This document shows positions 33,775-42,778 of a stretch of DNA of 64,000 nucleotides, one piece after another. The position numbers were made by a program, and so were the translations under genes. The notes beneath the pieces are model-generated. The model searched no databases and was not told the DNA's origin. It saw nothing but the letters and a program-made list of their open reading frames with translations. Position 1 is the first letter of the stretch, and each line of letters begins with the position of its first letter. The DNA is from VFMC01 sp046331225 (lineage in GTDB: Bacteria; Actinomycetota; Acidimicrobiia; Acidimicrobiales; Ilumatobacteraceae), in the NCBI GenBank assembly GCA_046331225.1, contig JAXLRF010000002.1:248001-312000 (forward strand), read 5' to 3'.

Positions 33775-35334
33775 GTGATCCACGCCAGCCCGCTGCCTCC
33801 CATCCAGATCCCCGACGTCCCGCTCTCGGTCCTCGTGCTCGGGCACGCCCCGGCGCTCGGTGACAAGCCGGCCCTGATCGACGGTCCGACCGGCCGCGTG
33901 CTCACCTACGCCGAGCTCGACCGCCAGGCCCGGGCGCTCGCCGGTGGCCTGCTCGCTCGCGGCCTGCAGACCGGCGACACCGTCGCCCTGATGGCACCCA
34001 ACTCGCCCGAGTACGCCGTGATCTTCCACGCCACAGCGCTGGCCGGGTTGGTGGTCACGACGATCAATCCCACCTACACCGCCGACGAGGTGCACCACCA
34101 GTTCCACGACGCCGGTGCCAAGCTCGCGATCACCGTGTCGGCCATCCTGCCGGTGGTGCAGGCCGCGGCCGAGGGCACCGACGTCGACACCATCGCGTTG
34201 CTCGACGGCGAACCCGACGCCGCCACCGGCACCGTGTCGTTCGAGTCGCTGTTCGGCGCACCGCTCACCGAGCAGGTGCCGGTCGACCTCGACACCGTCG
34301 TCGTGCTCCCCTACTCGTCGGGCACCACGGGCCTGTCGAAGGGCGTGATGCTCACGCATCGCAACCTCGTCGCCAACATCGAACAGGTGCGCATCGCCGG
34401 CAAGGTCGGCGCCGACGACGTGATCATGGGGTGCCTGCCGTTCTTCCACATCTACGGCATGCAGGTGATCATGAACACCGCGCTCGCCGCCGGCGGCACC
34501 GTCATCACCATGCCGCGTTTCGACCTCGTGCAGTTCCTCGAGCTGCACCAGAAGTACGGGATCACCTACTCGTTCGTGGCGCCCCCGATCGTGGTCGCCC
34601 TCGCGAAGCACCCCGTGGTCGACCAGTACGACCTCTCGCACGTGCGCTACATGATGTCGGGCGCCGCGCCGCTGTCGGCCGAGGTGGGCGAGGAGGCCGC
34701 AGCCCGCCTCAAGTGCGAGGTGGTGCAGGGCTACGGCATGACCGAGCTCTCACCGGTGTCGCACATGACGCCGCCCGGTGGCTACAAGCCGGGCTCGGTG
34801 GGCGTCACCGCCCCGAACACCGAGACGGCGATCGTCGACCCGGGCACCGGCGAGTTCCTCGGCATCGACGTCGACGGCGAGGTGTGGGTGCGCGGTCCGG
34901 GTGTGATGAAGGGCTACCTCAACAACCCCAGCGCCACCGCGGCGACGATCGACGCCGACGGCTGGCTGCACACCGGCGACGTCGGCCACATCGACGCCGA
35001 CGGCCACCTGTACGTGGTCGACCGGATCAAGGAGCTCATCAAGTACAAGGGCTTCCAGGTGCCGCCGGCCGAGCTCGAGGCGTTGCTGCTGACGCACCCC
35101 GCCGTCGCCGACGCCGCCGTGATCGGCGCCCCCGACGACGAGGCGGGCGAGATCCCGAGCGCGTTCGTGGTGCTGAAGCCCGACGCCACCGCGACCGAGG
35201 ACGACATCACCTCGTTCGTCGCCGGCCAAGTGGCGCACTACAAGCAGGTGCGCAAGCTCACCTTCGTCGACACGATCCCCAAGTCGCCGAGCGGCAAGAT
35301 CCTGCGACGCATCCTGCGCGACGAGTACCTCTGA
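33775..35334 (+). CDS. Acyl-CoA synthetase (4-coumarate:CoA ligase-like)
   Basis: 519 residues, ANL superfamily: YSSGTTGLSKGVMLTH (A3 phosphate loop), QGYGMTELSPVSH (A5), GWLHTGDVG (A7), DRIKELIKYKGFQVPPAELE (A8 hinge) and SPSGKILRR with the catalytic Lys (A10). The SGAAPLSAEV and GCLPFFHIYGMQV segments resemble 4CL and medium-chain acyl ligases. It activates a carboxylic acid as acyl-AMP and then acyl-CoA. Aryl or fatty acid substrate cannot be decided. GTG start; the preceding membrane protein is divergent. Confidence 0.9.
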   Translation: MIHASPLPPIQIPDVPLSVLVLGHAPALGDKPALIDGPTGRVLTYAELDRQARALAGGLLARGLQTGDTVALMAPNSPEYAVIFHATALAGLVVTTINPTYTADEVHHQFHDAGAKLAITVSAILPVVQAAAEGTDVDTIALLDGEPDAATGTVSFESLFGAPLTEQVPVDLDTVVVLPYSSGTTGLSKGVMLTHRNLVANIEQVRIAGKVGADDVIMGCLPFFHIYGMQVIMNTALAAGGTVITMPRFDLVQFLELHQKYGITYSFVAPPIVVALAKHPVVDQYDLSHVRYMMSGAAPLSAEVGEEAAARLKCEVVQGYGMTELSPVSHMTPPGGYKPGSVGVTAPNTETAIVDPGTGEFLGIDVDGEVWVRGPGVMKGYLNNPSATAATIDADGWLHTGDVGHIDADGHLYVVDRIKELIKYKGFQVPPAELEALLLTHPAVADAAVIGAPDDEAGEIPSAFVVLKPDATATEDDITSFVAGQVAHYKQVRKLTFVDTIPKSPSGKILRRILRDEYL

Positions 35335-35352
35335 GGCAGCCGATCCCCGTGG

Positions 35353-36444
35353 TCAGCTGCCGGGGATGAGCACGGGCTTGATCGTGCCACCCGACAGCGA
35401 CGACTGCTCGGCCTCGTTGATCCGGCTCATCGGGTAGGTCTCGATGAGCCGGTCGAACGGGAAGCGGCCGTCCTGCCACAGCTGGATCATCCGCGGGATG
35501 AACTCCTGCGGCTTCGCGCTGCCCTCGAGGATGTTGATCATCGTCTTGCCGATCCACGACGAGCTGTCGAGCACCAGGTCGCCCTGCTGCACGCCCACCA
35601 GACCCATCACGCCCGTCATGCGCAGCGCGAGCAGCCCGTTCTTGATGACGGCCGGGATGCCGGTGGTGTCGAAGGCGTAGTTGGCGCCGCCGCCGGTGAT
35701 CTCGCGGATCTTCGCGACGATGTCGGCGTCGGCGCCGTCGAGCGCATGCGTGGCGCCGAGCTCGAGCGACAGGTCGCGACGGTGCGGCTGCAGGTCGACG
35801 GCGATGATCGTGGTGGCACCCGCGACCTTGCCGGCCATCACGGCGGCGAGGCCGACGGCGCCCGCACCGAACACCACCAGACTGCTGCCGGGCTGCACGT
35901 CCATCGCGCACAGGATCGAGCCGGCGCCGGTCTGGATGCCGCAGCCGAGCGGGCCGAGCTGATCGAGCGGCAGGCTCTTGTCGACCACGACGACGTTGCG
36001 GGCGGTGGCGATGCAGTGCGACGCGAACGACGACTGACCGAACCAGCGCGCGGCGACCGGCTTGCCGTCCGCGTCCGACACCGGCGAGGTGCCGTCGAGC
36101 TTGTGGCCGAACAGGTTGCGCACCATGAAGGTGTCGCAGTAGGCGGGCTGGTCCTTCTGGCAGTTGGCGCACACGCCGCACGAGTCGAACGACAGCACCA
36201 CGTGATCACCCACCTGCACGCCGACCACGTCGGCGCCGACGGCCTCGACCACACCGGCACCCTCGTGGCCGGTGATGATCGGCGGCGGGGCGATCAGGCC
36301 CGTGCGGGGCAGCACGTCGGTGTGGCACATGCCGGCGCCGACCACGCGCACCAGCACCTCGTCGGCCGCGGGTGCGGCGAGCTCGACGTCCTCGATCGCG
36401 TAGGCGCCCGCGGGGTCGCGGAGCACGGCTGCCTTCACCTGCAT
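35353..36444 (-). CDS. Zn-dependent alcohol dehydrogenase (aryl-alcohol dehydrogenase-like MDR)
   Basis: 363 residues. Catalytic zinc ligands are Cys39 (GAGMCHTD), the His of GHEGAG and the Cys of LGCGIQTG. The structural zinc lobe is CGVCANCQKDQPAYC. The Rossmann loop is VVFGAGAVGLAAV, followed by AVDLQPHRRDL, with Asp at the end of beta-2 favouring NAD. The pattern resembles aryl/benzyl-alcohol dehydrogenases and class III-like MDRs. It converges with the acyl-CoA ligase; together they could turn an alcohol, through aldehyde and acid, into a CoA ester, but the aldehyde dehydrogenase is missing. Confidence 0.9.
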   Translation of the reverse strand: MQVKAAVLRDPAGAYAIEDVELAAPAADEVLVRVVGAGMCHTDVLPRTGLIAPPPIITGHEGAGVVEAVGADVVGVQVGDHVVLSFDSCGVCANCQKDQPAYCDTFMVRNLFGHKLDGTSPVSDADGKPVAARWFGQSSFASHCIATARNVVVVDKSLPLDQLGPLGCGIQTGAGSILCAMDVQPGSSLVVFGAGAVGLAAVMAGKVAGATTIIAVDLQPHRRDLSLELGATHALDGADADIVAKIREITGGGANYAFDTTGIPAVIKNGLLALRMTGVMGLVGVQQGDLVLDSSSWIGKTMINILEGSAKPQEFIPRMIQLWQDGRFPFDRLIETYPMSRINEAEQSSLSGGTIKPVLIPGS

Positions 36445-36526
36445 GTCGATGATCCCCCTGATCGTCGTGACGGCGACCGCGCTGAGTCGGTCGACTGAGC
36501 CCCTGTTCTACACCAGCGACCGGCGA

Positions 36527-38074
36527 TCAGCCGACCGGGCGCACCGGCACCAGGCCGCGACAGCGCGACGCGACCTCGGCCCACCGTTCGAGCGCCCCGT
36601 CGTGCTCGACCCCGACGACGCTCGCGATCAGGTGGTCGACACCGACCTCGGCGAAGCGCTGTACGCGCTCGACGTGCTGGTCGACCGTGCCGGCGGTGAC
36701 GTCTCGCGCGAACCGTTCGGCGCTCACCTTGGGTGGGCGGTGCTGCTCGACCAACGCACGCACGTGCGCTGGATCGTCACCGATCAACACCGTCGACAGC
36801 TGCGAGACCGACACCTCGAGCGGGTCGCGGCCGGCCTCTGCGCAGTGGCGGTGCAGCACGTCGACCTTGCGTCGCACCGTGTCGGGGTCGCCGAACAGGT
36901 TGCACGCGTCGGCGCTGCGAGCGACGAGCCGCAAGGTGCGCCGCTCGCCGGAACCGCCGACGAGGATCGGCACCTTTCGCAGCGGCCGCGGGTAGCAGGT
37001 GGTGTCGGGCACCTCGAGCACCCGGCCGGCGAACGGCTTGTTGCCGGGGCCCCACAGCATGGGCAGCAGGTGGAGCGCGTCGTCCAACAGCGCGTACCGC
37101 TGGTCGCGGTCGGGGAACGCCCAGCCATAGGCACGGTGCTCGTCGGCGTACCAGGCCAGGCCGAGCCCGCAGCGGGCACGGCCGCCCGACAGCACGTCGA
37201 GCGTGGCGACGATCTTGCCGAGGTGGGCGACGTTGCGGTACGTGATGCCGGTGACGAGCGTGCCGAGCTCGATCTCGTTGGTGCACGCCGCCAGGTGGGC
37301 CAGCGTGGTCCAGCTCTCGAGCATGTCGAGCCAGGGCGGGCCGAACATCGGGATCTGGCGCACGTGGTCCATCAGCCACAGGTCGTCGAGCCCGAGCCGG
37401 TCGGCGCGGGCGGCGATGTCGCGCAGCGTCGGTGCGAGCGCGGTCGGGCCGCCCGCCCATGTGAACTGCGGGACCTGCAGGCCGAACCGCATCCGCTGGT
37501 GCAGACCACCGGAGGCCGCGCCGACCCCGGCGCCGGTGGCCGCGATCGGCGGGGCCGTGCTCCGACGGCGCATCAGTGTCGGCGCCACGAGCGACACGCC
37601 GGTGTCGGTCGCGTCGTCGATGACGTGCACCGCGTCGAAGCCCTCGACGGCGACCGCACTGCGCACCTCGACCCACGACGCGAGCTGCCGGCGCACCACG
37701 TCGTCGGGCACGCGCGGCGACCGGTTGCGGTTGCGGGCACGGACGGTGGCCGGGGCGAGGTCGAACACCACGGCCACACAGGGCACGCCGGCCGCCGATG
37801 CGAGCGATCGGTACGCAGCACGCCGGGCCGCGTCGAGCCCGAGCGTGTCGACGACCGTGGTGAGCCGTCGCCGCAGCCGACGCTCGATGACGTCGTCGAG
37901 CACGGCGAACGCATCGGACGAGGCGCGCAGGTCGTGCTCACCCTCGCCCACGAGTGCTCGCAGCGCATCGCTCGACACCGCGGATGCCGCCAGGTGCGTG
38001 GCCGCCCAGGTCGACTTGCCCGAGCCGGCCGGTCCGACGAGCACCACCAGGCAGGGCGATGGGAGCTCGATCAC
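36527..38074 (-). CDS. P-loop kinase fused to F420-type LLM oxidoreductase
   Basis: 515 residues in one uninterrupted frame. Residues 1-165 form a small P-loop kinase: Walker A GPAGSGKST, SSDALRALVGEGEHDLRASSDAFAVLDDVIERRL and a lid-like NRNRSPRVPDDVVRRQL, like PNK/YlxR-type kinases. Residues 195-515 are a luciferase-like monooxygenase of the F420-dependent class: MRFGLQVPQFTWAG, DRLGLDDLWLMDHV, LGTLVTGITYRNVAHLGKIVATLDVLSGGR, GLAWYADEH and VPILVGGSGERRTLRLVA. An ATG at residue 195 lacks a good RBS, so a true fusion is favoured. The combination may couple phosphorylation and redox on one substrate. Confidence 0.8.
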   Translation of the reverse strand: MIELPSPCLVVLVGPAGSGKSTWAATHLAASAVSSDALRALVGEGEHDLRASSDAFAVLDDVIERRLRRRLTTVVDTLGLDAARRAAYRSLASAAGVPCVAVVFDLAPATVRARNRNRSPRVPDDVVRRQLASWVEVRSAVAVEGFDAVHVIDDATDTGVSLVAPTLMRRRSTAPPIAATGAGVGAASGGLHQRMRFGLQVPQFTWAGGPTALAPTLRDIAARADRLGLDDLWLMDHVRQIPMFGPPWLDMLESWTTLAHLAACTNEIELGTLVTGITYRNVAHLGKIVATLDVLSGGRARCGLGLAWYADEHRAYGWAFPDRDQRYALLDDALHLLPMLWGPGNKPFAGRVLEVPDTTCYPRPLRKVPILVGGSGERRTLRLVARSADACNLFGDPDTVRRKVDVLHRHCAEAGRDPLEVSVSQLSTVLIGDDPAHVRALVEQHRPPKVSAERFARDVTAGTVDQHVERVQRFAEVGVDHLIASVVGVEHDGALERWAEVASRCRGLVPVRPVG

Positions 38075-38099
38075 CCGGCCATCTTGCCGCGACCGCAGG

Positions 38100-38624
38100 T
38101 CAGGGTGCGGACGTGGTGGCGGGTGTCGCGAGTTCCTGGATGTACTGCACGATCGCCAGCACATCGGCCTCGGGGATCGCCTCGACGGGCATCTTCTGGT
38201 TGAACCCGGCCACCTGCTTCGCACGCGGATCGACGATCGACTCGATCAGGTAGTCGCGGTCGGCGACGACGGTGCTGCCGTCGGCGAGCTGGACGTTCGT
38301 GCCGTAGAGGCTCGCCCAGGCCGGCCCGGCATGGTTGGCCCCGCCCTCGCCCGAGCGTCCGTGGCAGCCGACGCAACCGTGGCGCACGGCCAGCTCCTTG
38401 CCCTGCTGGGCGAGGTCGCTCAGCGCGGGACCGCTCGTCTCGTCGTCGCCGCCACGGACGAGCAGGGCGACCACCACCACGACCAGCACGATCACCAGCG
38501 ACACGCCCGTCGTGATCGCGCGACGGATGGCGCGTGCACGCCGTTGGGCGGCGCGGTTGCGCCGGGCTCGTTCGCTCACGCGGGACTCGGGCGGTACGTC
38601 ATGACGGTGTGCAGTGTTTCGCAT
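38100..38624 (-). CDS. Membrane-anchored monohaem c-type cytochrome
   Basis: About 174 residues. A basic Arg-rich N-terminus is followed by one transmembrane helix (TTGVSLVIVLVVVVVALLV) and a cytochrome c domain outside: CVGCH haem site, then GPAWASLYG and DYLIESIVDPRAKQVAGFNQKMP, with Met as the likely sixth ligand. The spacing and SIVDPRAK segment resemble the cytochrome domain at the end of caa3 oxidase subunit II, here as a free protein. It likely carries electrons to a terminal oxidase encoded elsewhere. Start ATG 38624; GTG 38579 is a shorter alternative. Downstream of the fusion gene's start by 25 bp, same strand. Confidence 0.85.
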   Translation of the reverse strand: MRNTAHRHDVPPESRVSERARRNRAAQRRARAIRRAITTGVSLVIVLVVVVVALLVRGGDDETSGPALSDLAQQGKELAVRHGCVGCHGRSGEGGANHAGPAWASLYGTNVQLADGSTVVADRDYLIESIVDPRAKQVAGFNQKMPVEAIPEADVLAIVQYIQELATPATTSAP

Positions 38625-38709
38625 CGGCGACCCGGACCGCCAGGGACCTCGTACCCGTGGCCGACGGCGGGCGTCCCGGCAGATCGAGCGGCAGGGATAG
38701 GGTCCGGCC

Positions 38710-39570
38710 GTGACGAGCCGATCCGACGCCTCACCCACGTTCGCCCCGTTGCCCGCACTGCGGGTCGGCGACCTGGTGGTGCAGCCGTTGTACGACGGTG
38801 TGGCCCGCCTCGGCCCGTCGATGTTCATCGGCGCCGACTTCACCGGCCACGAGCACCTGCTGAACGCCGACGGGGTGATCGAGGTGCCCGTCGGCGGCTT
38901 CCTCGTGCGCACCGGCGACCGTGTCGTGCTCGTCGACGCCGGCGTCGGCGAGGTGCACGACGAGATGTTCGACGGCGGCTCCATGCTGGCCGACCTCGCA
39001 CGCCACGGCGTGCGGCCCGACGACGTCGACATCGTCGTGGTGACGCACCTGCACAGCGACCACGCCGGTTGGCTCCAACGTGACGGCCGGCCGACGTTCG
39101 CGAACGCGAGCGTGCACGTCGGCACCGCCGACTGGACGTTCTTCGTCGACGAGGCGAGAGGTGGCCGTCGTCGCGCCGAGCACCTGAAGGTGGTGACCGA
39201 GCAGGTCACGACCATCGACCGCGACGGCCAGGTGATCGCCCCCGGGATCACCGCTCGTTCGACGCCGGGACACACACCGGGCCACACGAGCCTCGTCCTG
39301 TCGTCGGGAGCTCAGCGGATGATCGTGCTCGGCGACGCCCTGCACTGTCCGGCGCAGCTGACCAACACCGAGTGGGAGTTCGTGTACGACGTCGACCCGG
39401 GTCTGGCCGTGAGGACACGGCAGGCGCTGGTGCGCGAGGCCGACGACCCGACGACCTCGTTGCTGCCCTGCCACTTCCCCGGCATGGAGGCGGCACGGCT
39501 CGTCCGAGCCGAGGCGGGCGCGCCGCGGTGGGTGTTCAGCGGCGACGGCGGCACGTCTCGCTCGGGCTGA
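38710..39570 (+). CDS. MBL-fold metallo-hydrolase
   Basis: 286 residues from GTG 38710. The binuclear-metal motif is VTHLHSDHAGWL, with GHTPGHTSLVL and IVLGDALHCPAQL supplying later His/Asp ligands. The N-terminal layout (LYDGVARLGPSMFIGADF, VPVGGFLVRTGDRVVLVDAGVG) resembles the lactonase/AHL-lactonase-type and related hydrolases. Substrate unknown. Divergent from the cytochrome gene. About 100 bp follow without a recognised feature. Confidence 0.82.
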   Translation: MTSRSDASPTFAPLPALRVGDLVVQPLYDGVARLGPSMFIGADFTGHEHLLNADGVIEVPVGGFLVRTGDRVVLVDAGVGEVHDEMFDGGSMLADLARHGVRPDDVDIVVVTHLHSDHAGWLQRDGRPTFANASVHVGTADWTFFVDEARGGRRRAEHLKVVTEQVTTIDRDGQVIAPGITARSTPGHTPGHTSLVLSSGAQRMIVLGDALHCPAQLTNTEWEFVYDVDPGLAVRTRQALVREADDPTTSLLPCHFPGMEAARLVRAEAGAPRWVFSGDGGTSRSG

Positions 39571-39670
39571 CCGGGCGCCGGCGTCCGATCCATCGACGGT
39601 GGGGCGCGTACGCCAACATGGGGGCGAGCCGGCTGCGGGGGCGCCGGCGACCAGGCTGACCAGGAGATCG

Positions 39671-41356
39671 ATGGTGATGGGTGACGTGCTGGTGATCCGT
39701 GGGGGCACGATGGTCGACGGCACCGGCGCGCCGGGCGTGGCGGCCGACGTCGCGATCCGCGACGGACGCATCGTCGCGATCGGCCGCGACCTCGAGGGCG
39801 ACACGGTGCTCGACGCCACCGGGTGCGTGGTGAGCCCCGGCTTCATCGACATCCACACGCACTACGACGCGCAGGTGTTCTGGGACCCGGCGCTCACGCC
39901 GTCGTGCTACCACGGCGTCACCACGGTGGTGGCGGGCAACTGCGGCTTCTCGATCGCCCCGGCCCGCCCCGCCGACCGCGATCTCATCGCCCACACGCTC
40001 GAGAAGGTCGAGGACATGGACCCGGCCTCGCTGGCGGCCGGCATCCCGTGGGAGTTCGAGAGCTTCCCCGAGTACCTGCGCTCGATCGAGCGGCGCGGCA
40101 CGGTGCTCAACTACGCGTCGTACATCGGCCACACCCCGCTGCGCATCTACGTGATGGGCTCCGAGGCATCGTCGCGCACGGCCACCACCGACGAGATCGC
40201 ACAGATGGCCGACCTGGTCCGCGAGGCGATGGACGCAGGAGCTGCCGGCTTCGCGACCAGCTTCGCGGTGACGCACCTCGGTGCCGACGGACGGCCGATC
40301 CCGAGCCGGTGGGCCGACCGTGCCGAGGTCGAGCAGCTGTGCCGAGCGGTCGCCGACACCGGCCGCGGGGTGATCGGCATCAACGGCACCAGCGACGGGC
40401 TGCGCTTCGAGCAGATCTACGACCTGCAACTCGATCTCGGCGTGCCGGTCACGTGGACCGCACTGCTCACCACCAACACCGGCTCGCACCTGAAGGCGCT
40501 CGAGATCCACGAGCGCGGCGTCGCCCGCGGCGCCCAGGTGTACCCGCAGGTGAGCTGCCGACCGCTGACGTTCTCGATGACCATGATCGAGCCGTTCACG
40601 CTCAACACGTCACCGGTGTTCGCCGAGCTGATGCCGATGTCGATCTACGCCCGCCGCGCCCACTACGCCGACCCCGAGTGGCGCCAGCGGGTGCGCGACG
40701 GGTGGGCGGCCGGCCAGGGTATCCCGCCGCGCTGGGAGACCTACGAGATCATGGAGAGCGACGCCAACCCCGAGCTGATCGGGCGTCGCCTGCTCTCGAT
40801 CGCCGAGGAGCGCGACGGCGATCCGTTCGACGTGCTGCTCGACCTCACCCTGGCCGAGCCCGACCTGCGCCGGTTCCGGGTGAAGGCGGTGCTCGCGAAC
40901 GACGACCAAGAGGGCATCGCCACCCTGCTCAACGCCGAGGGCTGCACCCTCGGGCTGAGCGACGCCGGCGCCCACGTCGGCCAGCTGTGCGACGCGCCAC
41001 TCGCCACCGACCTGCTCGGCAACTGGGTGCGCGACAAGGGCGTGCTGTCGCTCGAGGCAGCGATCCACAAGCTCACCCAGCAACAGGCCGAGATCTTCGG
41101 CTTCGCCGACCGTGGCGTGCTGCGCGAGGGCTTCGTGGCCGACGTGGCCGTGTTCGACCCCGCCACCGTGGCGCCCGGTCCGCTGCGTCGCGTGCGCGAC
41201 TTCCCCGCCGACTGCGAGCGCCTCACCGCCGACCAGCCGCAGGGCATGCGGCACCTGCTCGTCAACGGCGTGCCGGTGATGCGCGACGGTGCGCTGGTCG
41301 ACGACGCGCTCGACCGCCGCCCCGGCGAACTCGTCCGCCCCGCCCCCCGTTCCTGA
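39671..41356 (+). CDS. D-aminoacylase-like amidohydrolase
   Basis: 561 residues from ATG 39671, with AGGAG upstream. Amidohydrolase-superfamily features include an N-terminal beta sandwich (LVIRGGTMVDGTGAPGVAADVAIRDGRIVAIG), FIDIHTHYDAQVFWDP (HxH metal pair), TTVVAGNCGFS, and GCTLGLSDAGAHVGQLCD with the catalytic Asp. The C-terminal strand is GVLREGFVADVAVFDPATV. This is the N-acyl-D-amino-acid deacylase branch, which hydrolyses N-acylated D-amino acids or related ureides. The true substrate is not predictable. Followed by two hairpins of family C. Confidence 0.85.
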   Translation: MVMGDVLVIRGGTMVDGTGAPGVAADVAIRDGRIVAIGRDLEGDTVLDATGCVVSPGFIDIHTHYDAQVFWDPALTPSCYHGVTTVVAGNCGFSIAPARPADRDLIAHTLEKVEDMDPASLAAGIPWEFESFPEYLRSIERRGTVLNYASYIGHTPLRIYVMGSEASSRTATTDEIAQMADLVREAMDAGAAGFATSFAVTHLGADGRPIPSRWADRAEVEQLCRAVADTGRGVIGINGTSDGLRFEQIYDLQLDLGVPVTWTALLTTNTGSHLKALEIHERGVARGAQVYPQVSCRPLTFSMTMIEPFTLNTSPVFAELMPMSIYARRAHYADPEWRQRVRDGWAAGQGIPPRWETYEIMESDANPELIGRRLLSIAEERDGDPFDVLLDLTLAEPDLRRFRVKAVLANDDQEGIATLLNAEGCTLGLSDAGAHVGQLCDAPLATDLLGNWVRDKGVLSLEAAIHKLTQQQAEIFGFADRGVLREGFVADVAVFDPATVAPGPLRRVRDFPADCERLTADQPQGMRHLLVNGVPVMRDGALVDDALDRRPGELVRPAPRS

Positions 41357-41370
41357 CCCCCACCCACCTC

Positions 41371-41473
41371 GCGATGAGAGATGAGCGGCTGTGGCGCGCC
41401 AATCTCTCATCACGCCCGACCCACCACGACACCGATGAGACATGCGGTCGCCACCGGCGCTCATCGCTCATCG
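41371..41473. repeat. Two hairpins of the GATGAGAGATGAGC family (family C)
   Basis: First: GCGATGAGAGAT (41371-41382) pairs with ATCTCTCATC (41402-41411) plus flanking bases. Second: CGATGAGACATG (from 41433) pairs with the CGCTCATCG/CTCATCG repeats ending at 41473. The arm sequence is the same as in the 31706-31750 hairpin. The block lies between the aminoacylase stop and the AGGAGG of the thiolase, so it may terminate the first transcript or structure the leader of the second. Confidence 0.75.
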
Positions 41474-41489
41474 CACAGGAGGAACCGAC

Positions 41490-42719
41490 ATGTCACGTGA
41501 AGCCTGGATCATCGACGCGGTGCGGTCGCCGCGCGGCAAGGGCAAGGAGAGCGGCGCGCTGCACGAGGTGCACCCGCAGCGGATCCTTGCCCAGGTGCTC
41601 AACGCCCTGCAGCAGCGCAACGGCTTCGACACCGCCGAGGTCGACGACGTCGTGATGGGATGCGGCGCCGGCAGCGGCGACCACTCGATGGACATCGCCC
41701 GCATGGCCGCGCTCGACGCGGGCTGGTCGATCGAGGCCCCCGGCGTCACGCTCAACCGGTTCTGCGGCTCGGGCCAGCAGGCCGTCAACTTCGCCGCGAT
41801 GGGCGTGCTCTCCGGGTTCCAGGACCTGGTGGTGGCCGGCGGCGTCGAGAGCATGTCGCGCCCGTCGCCGATGCACGTCGACGGCTTCACCGCCAACAAC
41901 CGCCACCTGCGCGACCAGTACGACATGGTGCCCCAGGGCATCTCGGCCGACCTGATCGCCACCGTCGAGGGCTTCACCCGCGAGCAGTGTGACCAGCTCG
42001 GTGTCGACAGCCAGAACCGCGCGCAGGCCGCCATCGCCGAGGGCCGCTTCGACAAGTCGCTCGTGCCGATCTTCCACGACGACGGCCGGCTCGCGCTCGA
42101 CCACGAGGAGTTCCCGCGTCCGGGCACCACCGTCGACGACCTCGGCAAGCTCGCCCCGAGCTTCGCCGGCATGGGCGCCCACGTGCTGCAGGACCGCGGC
42201 ATGAGCATCGACGAGATCGCCCGCAAGGCGTATCCGCACATCGAGGGCATCAACCACGTGCACCACGCCGGCAACAGCTCGGGCGTCGTCGACGGTGCCG
42301 GCGCGGTGCTGGTCGCCTCGCCGGACTACGCCAAGGCGCACGGCATGACCCCGCGGGCACGCATCGTGATGACGGCGGTCGCCGGTACCGAGCCGGTGAT
42401 CATGCTCACCGCCCCCGGGCCCGCCACCCACATGGTGCTGAAGAAGGCCGGCATGACCATCGACGACATCGACCTGTTCGAGGTGAACGAGGCGTTCGCC
42501 GCGGTGGTGCTCAAGTGGCTGCGCGACACCGGTGCCGACTGGGGCAAGACCAACGTCAACGGCGGCGCGATGGCGCTCGGCCACCCGATCGGGGCCACCG
42601 GCTCGATGCTGATCGGCACCCTGCTCGACGAGCTCGAGCGCCGCGATCTCACCACCGGTCTGGTGACGATGTGCACCGGTGGCGGCATGGGCACCGCCAC
42701 GATCATCGAGCGGATCTGA
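41490..42719 (+). CDS. Acetyl-CoA acetyltransferase (thiolase) family
   Basis: 409 residues. The acyl-accepting Cys lies in LNRFCGSGQQAVNFA, the GHP loop is ALGHPIGATGS, and the second catalytic Cys is in MCTGGGMGTATIIE. INHVHHAGNSSGVVDGAGAVLVAS and DIDLFEVNEAFAAV are the other thiolase signatures. It either condenses two acetyl-CoA or cleaves 3-ketoacyl-CoA. The degradative type is suggested by resemblance to FadA-like members, but the direction is not certain. AGGAGG lies 7 nt before the ATG. Confidence 0.92.
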   Translation: MSREAWIIDAVRSPRGKGKESGALHEVHPQRILAQVLNALQQRNGFDTAEVDDVVMGCGAGSGDHSMDIARMAALDAGWSIEAPGVTLNRFCGSGQQAVNFAAMGVLSGFQDLVVAGGVESMSRPSPMHVDGFTANNRHLRDQYDMVPQGISADLIATVEGFTREQCDQLGVDSQNRAQAAIAEGRFDKSLVPIFHDDGRLALDHEEFPRPGTTVDDLGKLAPSFAGMGAHVLQDRGMSIDEIARKAYPHIEGINHVHHAGNSSGVVDGAGAVLVASPDYAKAHGMTPRARIVMTAVAGTEPVIMLTAPGPATHMVLKKAGMTIDDIDLFEVNEAFAAVVLKWLRDTGADWGKTNVNGGAMALGHPIGATGSMLIGTLLDELERRDLTTGLVTMCTGGGMGTATIIERI

Positions 42720-42730
42720 TCCCGTCCCGC

Positions 42731-42778
42731 GGTCCGGGCGATTTTCCGCAGTCCGATGGCATGAAAATCGTCCGGACC
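42731..42778. promoter_or_regulatory. 16-bp-arm inverted repeat over the NifU-like start
   Basis: GGTCCGGGCGATTTTC (42731-42746) and GAAAATCGTCCGGACC (42763-42778) pair with a single mismatch, across 16 bp. The repeat begins 11 bp after the thiolase stop and includes the candidate ATG of the NifU-like gene. It may be a terminator, an operator or a start-masking leader hairpin. AT-rich cores are rare in this window, which makes it stand out. Confidence 0.7.

Noticed and set aside
37443..37492. Start of a separate LLM oxidoreductase gene at the internal ATG
   Set aside because: No RBS before the ATG and the frame is open through the kinase; kept as a fusion, although a second internal start is possible.
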